From contig JBDWUA010000004.1 in NCBI GenBank assembly GCA_039984715.1, forward strand, positions 62,001-126,000: 64,000 nt of DNA, in the 5' to 3' direction. Position 1 is the first letter of the stretch, and each line of letters opens with the position of its first letter. Shown here piece by piece: positions 62,467 to 64,000 of this stretch. This stretch comes from JABSSA01 sp039984715. Its GTDB lineage: Bacteria; Pseudomonadota; Alphaproteobacteria; Rhodobacterales; Rhodobacteraceae. Under the pieces are notes generated by a model that saw nothing but the letters and a program-made list of their open reading frames with translations, was not told where the DNA came from and made no database searches. The position numbers and the translations under genes were made by a program.

Positions 62467-62572
62467 TGCATATTCCCTGTGCGCGGCGTGCGGTACGCAG
62501 GCGGAACTTAGTGTCGGACTTGTATTCAAAGCCGGTCTCCGCATACTGCTATCCCACGCATTAAGTTGCGTC

Positions 62573-62612
62573 GTGCGATGGTGTGAGATCTTCCAGGACC
62601 GCGCCATCGCAC
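62573..62612 (-). promoter_or_regulatory. Inverted repeat upstream of urtA
   Basis: Perfect 9-base arms gtgcgatgg (62573-62581) and ccatcgcac (62604-62612), 22 bases between them, 107-146 bases before the urtA start. It could be an mRNA leader hairpin or a two-site operator; the GTGC...GCAC ends recall NtrC half-sites, but spacing is unusual. Confidence 0.4.
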
Positions 62613-62719
62613 ATTCTTTCGCTGACGGATCATCGCCAACGCGGTCAACATTCTTGGGAATCTGGGCCACGTGAAGTTCAGAGATGTTGGGGATAGGCGT
62701 TTTTTGGAGACGTGATTGT

Positions 62720-62733
62720 TTTTTGCGCAAAAA
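62720..62733 (-). promoter_or_regulatory. 14-base palindrome upstream of urtA
   Basis: TTTTTGCGCAAAAA, perfect dyad, about 254 bases before the urtA start. A plausible binding site for an activator such as a nitrogen regulator; not assigned. Confidence 0.35.
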
Positions 62734-62780
62734 TGTATCGACCGCCCGATAATTGGGCAGGCATGAGTCGTGGAACGATG

Positions 62781-62818
62781 AAAAAAGAAGCCCATGGCTG
62801 AATTCATCAACCATGGGC
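62781..62818 (-). terminator. Rho-independent terminator of the Gfo/Idh/MocA gene
   Basis: Perfect 8-bp stem ccatgggc/gcccatgg (62811-62818 with 62790-62797), followed on the minus strand by CTTCTTTTTT. 25 bases after the stop at 62843. Confidence 0.85.
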
Positions 62819-62842
62819 GAACAGAAATTATGCAACTTTAGG

Positions 62843-63988
62843 TTAGGAGTCGACTTTGACCCATGCTGAATTGCGTTTTGATGATTGTACACAAGCGGCC
62901 ACAAATTGTACGCCGCGCAACCCGTCATGCACCGTCGGATAGATCAATCCATCAGGTGCCGCTGATCCGTTGCGTTTTGCAATGATCGCATCTGCCGCTT
63001 CGGAATAGATGTTGGCAAAGCCTTCCAGATACCCTTCTGGATGTCCGGGCGGAACGCGCGACATCCGTGCAGCAGCGTCCCCAGCACCTGCACCATTGCG
63101 TGTGATCAGTCGTTTTGGTTCTCCGAAGGGTGTGTACCAAAGGTAATTGGGGTCCTCTTGCGACCATTCCAATCCACCTTTGTCCCCGTAAACCCGCAGG
63201 CGAAGCGCGTTTTCATTACCGGGCGCGACTTGCGAAGACCACAGCATCCCGCGTGCGCCGCCATCAAATCGCATCATAACATGTGCGTTGTCGTCCACTT
63301 GCCGACGCGGAACAAACGCCTGCAAATCTGCCGCAAGGCTTTCGACGGTCAGGTTTGTCACGAAACAGGCCAGATTAAAGGCATGTGTACCGATATCGCC
63401 GGTGGATCCACCCGCGCCTGACCGCTCTGGATCGGTGCGCCATTCCGCTTGTTTGAAATCCTGATGTTCCGTCAGCCAATCCTGTGGGTATTCGACTTGT
63501 ACAACGCGGATCGTTCCGACATCGCCATTCTGGATCATCTCACGCGCCTGACGCACCATCGGATAGCCAGTATAGTTGTGGGTCAGTATGAAAAGAGCGT
63601 CGGATTGTTCGGCAGCTTTCACCAGTTTTTTGGCGTCCGCCAAATTCGATGTGAGCGGCTTGTCACAAATCACGTGAATCCCACGCTTTAGGAATTCGCG
63701 CGCGGCTGCATAATGGACATGGTTCGGTGTGACGATTGAAACGGCATTGATACCGTTTTTCAAACGCGCTTCGCGAATGGCCATGGATTTGAAGTCGTCA
63801 TAGACGCGCGCCAACCCTAACGCGGCACCACTGGCGCGTGACTTTTCGGGTGTCGACGACAACGCCCCGGCGACAAGTTCATATCTGTCGTCAATACGCG
63901 ACGCGATGCGATGGACAGCGCCGATGAACGCATCGTTCCCTCCGCCGACCATGCCAAGACGAATACGTCCCTGGTCTGTTCCGGTCAT
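62843..63988 (-). CDS. Gfo/Idh/MocA family oxidoreductase
   Basis: A 381-residue NAD(P)-dependent sugar or polyol dehydrogenase-like protein. Rossmann motif RLGMVGGGNDAFIGAVH at 10-26, the conserved VSIVTPNHVHYAAAREFLKRG and the EKP-like catalytic motif here as VICDKPLTSNL (Lys), HNYTGYPMVRQAREMIQNG, and GSTGDIGTHAFNLACF with the catalytic Asp/His pair. The long form is typical of inositol or sugar catabolic clusters; its partners should be upstream, beyond the window end. Start ATG at 63988. Confidence 0.9.
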   Translation of the reverse strand: MTGTDQGRIRLGMVGGGNDAFIGAVHRIASRIDDRYELVAGALSSTPEKSRASGAALGLARVYDDFKSMAIREARLKNGINAVSIVTPNHVHYAAAREFLKRGIHVICDKPLTSNLADAKKLVKAAEQSDALFILTHNYTGYPMVRQAREMIQNGDVGTIRVVQVEYPQDWLTEHQDFKQAEWRTDPERSGAGGSTGDIGTHAFNLACFVTNLTVESLAADLQAFVPRRQVDDNAHVMMRFDGGARGMLWSSQVAPGNENALRLRVYGDKGGLEWSQEDPNYLWYTPFGEPKRLITRNGAGAGDAAARMSRVPPGHPEGYLEGFANIYSEAADAIIAKRNGSAAPDGLIYPTVHDGLRGVQFVAACVQSSKRNSAWVKVDS

Positions 63989-64000
63989 TTATGAATCCTC

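Larger units (their letters stand above)
62467..62842. other. 376-base urtA upstream region
   Basis: No convincing gene. It holds the terminator of the Gfo/Idh gene, a 14-base AT-flanked palindrome and a 9+9-base inverted repeat, all described separately, and must contain the urtA promoter. I saw no good match to a sigma-54 promoter. Confidence 0.6.

Noticed and set aside
62470..62620. Sigma-54 promoter for urtA
   Set aside because: The best GG-N10-GC candidate on the minus strand lacks the TGGCAC and TTGC elements; too weak to call.
1..64000. tRNA, rRNA, CRISPR array, integrase or complete insertion sequence
   Set aside because: Looked for T-loop-like words, short regularly spaced repeats and transposase motifs on both strands; none was found. 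The only repeats are those listed.

Overview
This 64 kb window is chromosomal DNA of an alphaproteobacterium, most likely of the Roseobacter group (Rhodobacteraceae). The grounds are a VPLPA-CTERM protein, a Hint-domain secreted protein, a histone-deacetylase/xseB/ispA/dxs run, a urtABCDE urea importer with a long UrtB, and a Box-type benzoate cluster with a BoxR regulator. Coding is dense on both strands. I found no rRNA, tRNA, CRISPR array, transposase or prophage.

Region by region. 1-4.5 kb: the end of a class V aminotransferase-like gene, an M20 deacylase, a NADAR protein, panC (minus strand) and a family 5 ABC solute-binding protein. 4.5-9.7 kb: a mixed block with a Tat-exported PhoX phosphatase behind a probable Pho box, a GFA protein, a cupin, an AcuC-type deacetylase and an AT-richer DUF6928-like gene. 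9.9-19.0 kb: one tight operon of two Dpp/Opp permeases, a fused double ATPase, aldehyde dehydrogenase, SDR, cupin, DmpA-type P1 peptidase, alpha/beta hydrolase and a TTC38-like TPR protein. With the solute-binding protein and M20 enzyme upstream it looks like an uptake-and-breakdown unit for an unknown amide-, peptide- or ester-like compound. 19-24.5 kb: a 630-base gap with a strong hairpin, a Crp-family regulator, a cytochrome c, an MscS channel fused to a cyclic-nucleotide-binding domain, idi, and a fatty-acid desaturase. 24.9-28.6 kb: glpD-glpK with aqpZ convergent. 28.9-32.5 kb is the least ordinary part: a Hint protein behind a tandem repeat, a VPLPA-CTERM protein bracketed by two ~159-base direct repeats, and the C-terminal remnant of a sulfotransferase.

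32.7-45.4 kb is an aromatic-acid island. On the plus strand: benzoate-CoA ligase, an alpha/beta hydrolase, boxC, boxB, a small flavodoxin, a thioesterase and boxR. They would activate benzoate to its CoA thioester, epoxidise it and cleave the ring. The usual BoxB reductase BoxA and the semialdehyde dehydrogenase BoxD are missing here, and the flavodoxin sits where an electron donor would be expected. On the minus strand, pobA-pcaH-pcaG-mobA convert 4- and 3-hydroxybenzoate to protocatechuate and open its ring. TGCA repeats and a palindrome near the box promoters are candidate BoxR sites.

46-64 kb is mostly housekeeping: deacetylase-xseB-ispA-dxs (isoprenoid precursors), convergent tamA-tamB (outer-membrane assembly), a 2-hydroxyacid dehydrogenase, urtABCDE with candidate regulatory inverted repeats, and a Gfo/Idh/MocA oxidoreductase. 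Functional calls come from recognised motifs and remembered family sequences. No database search was run.
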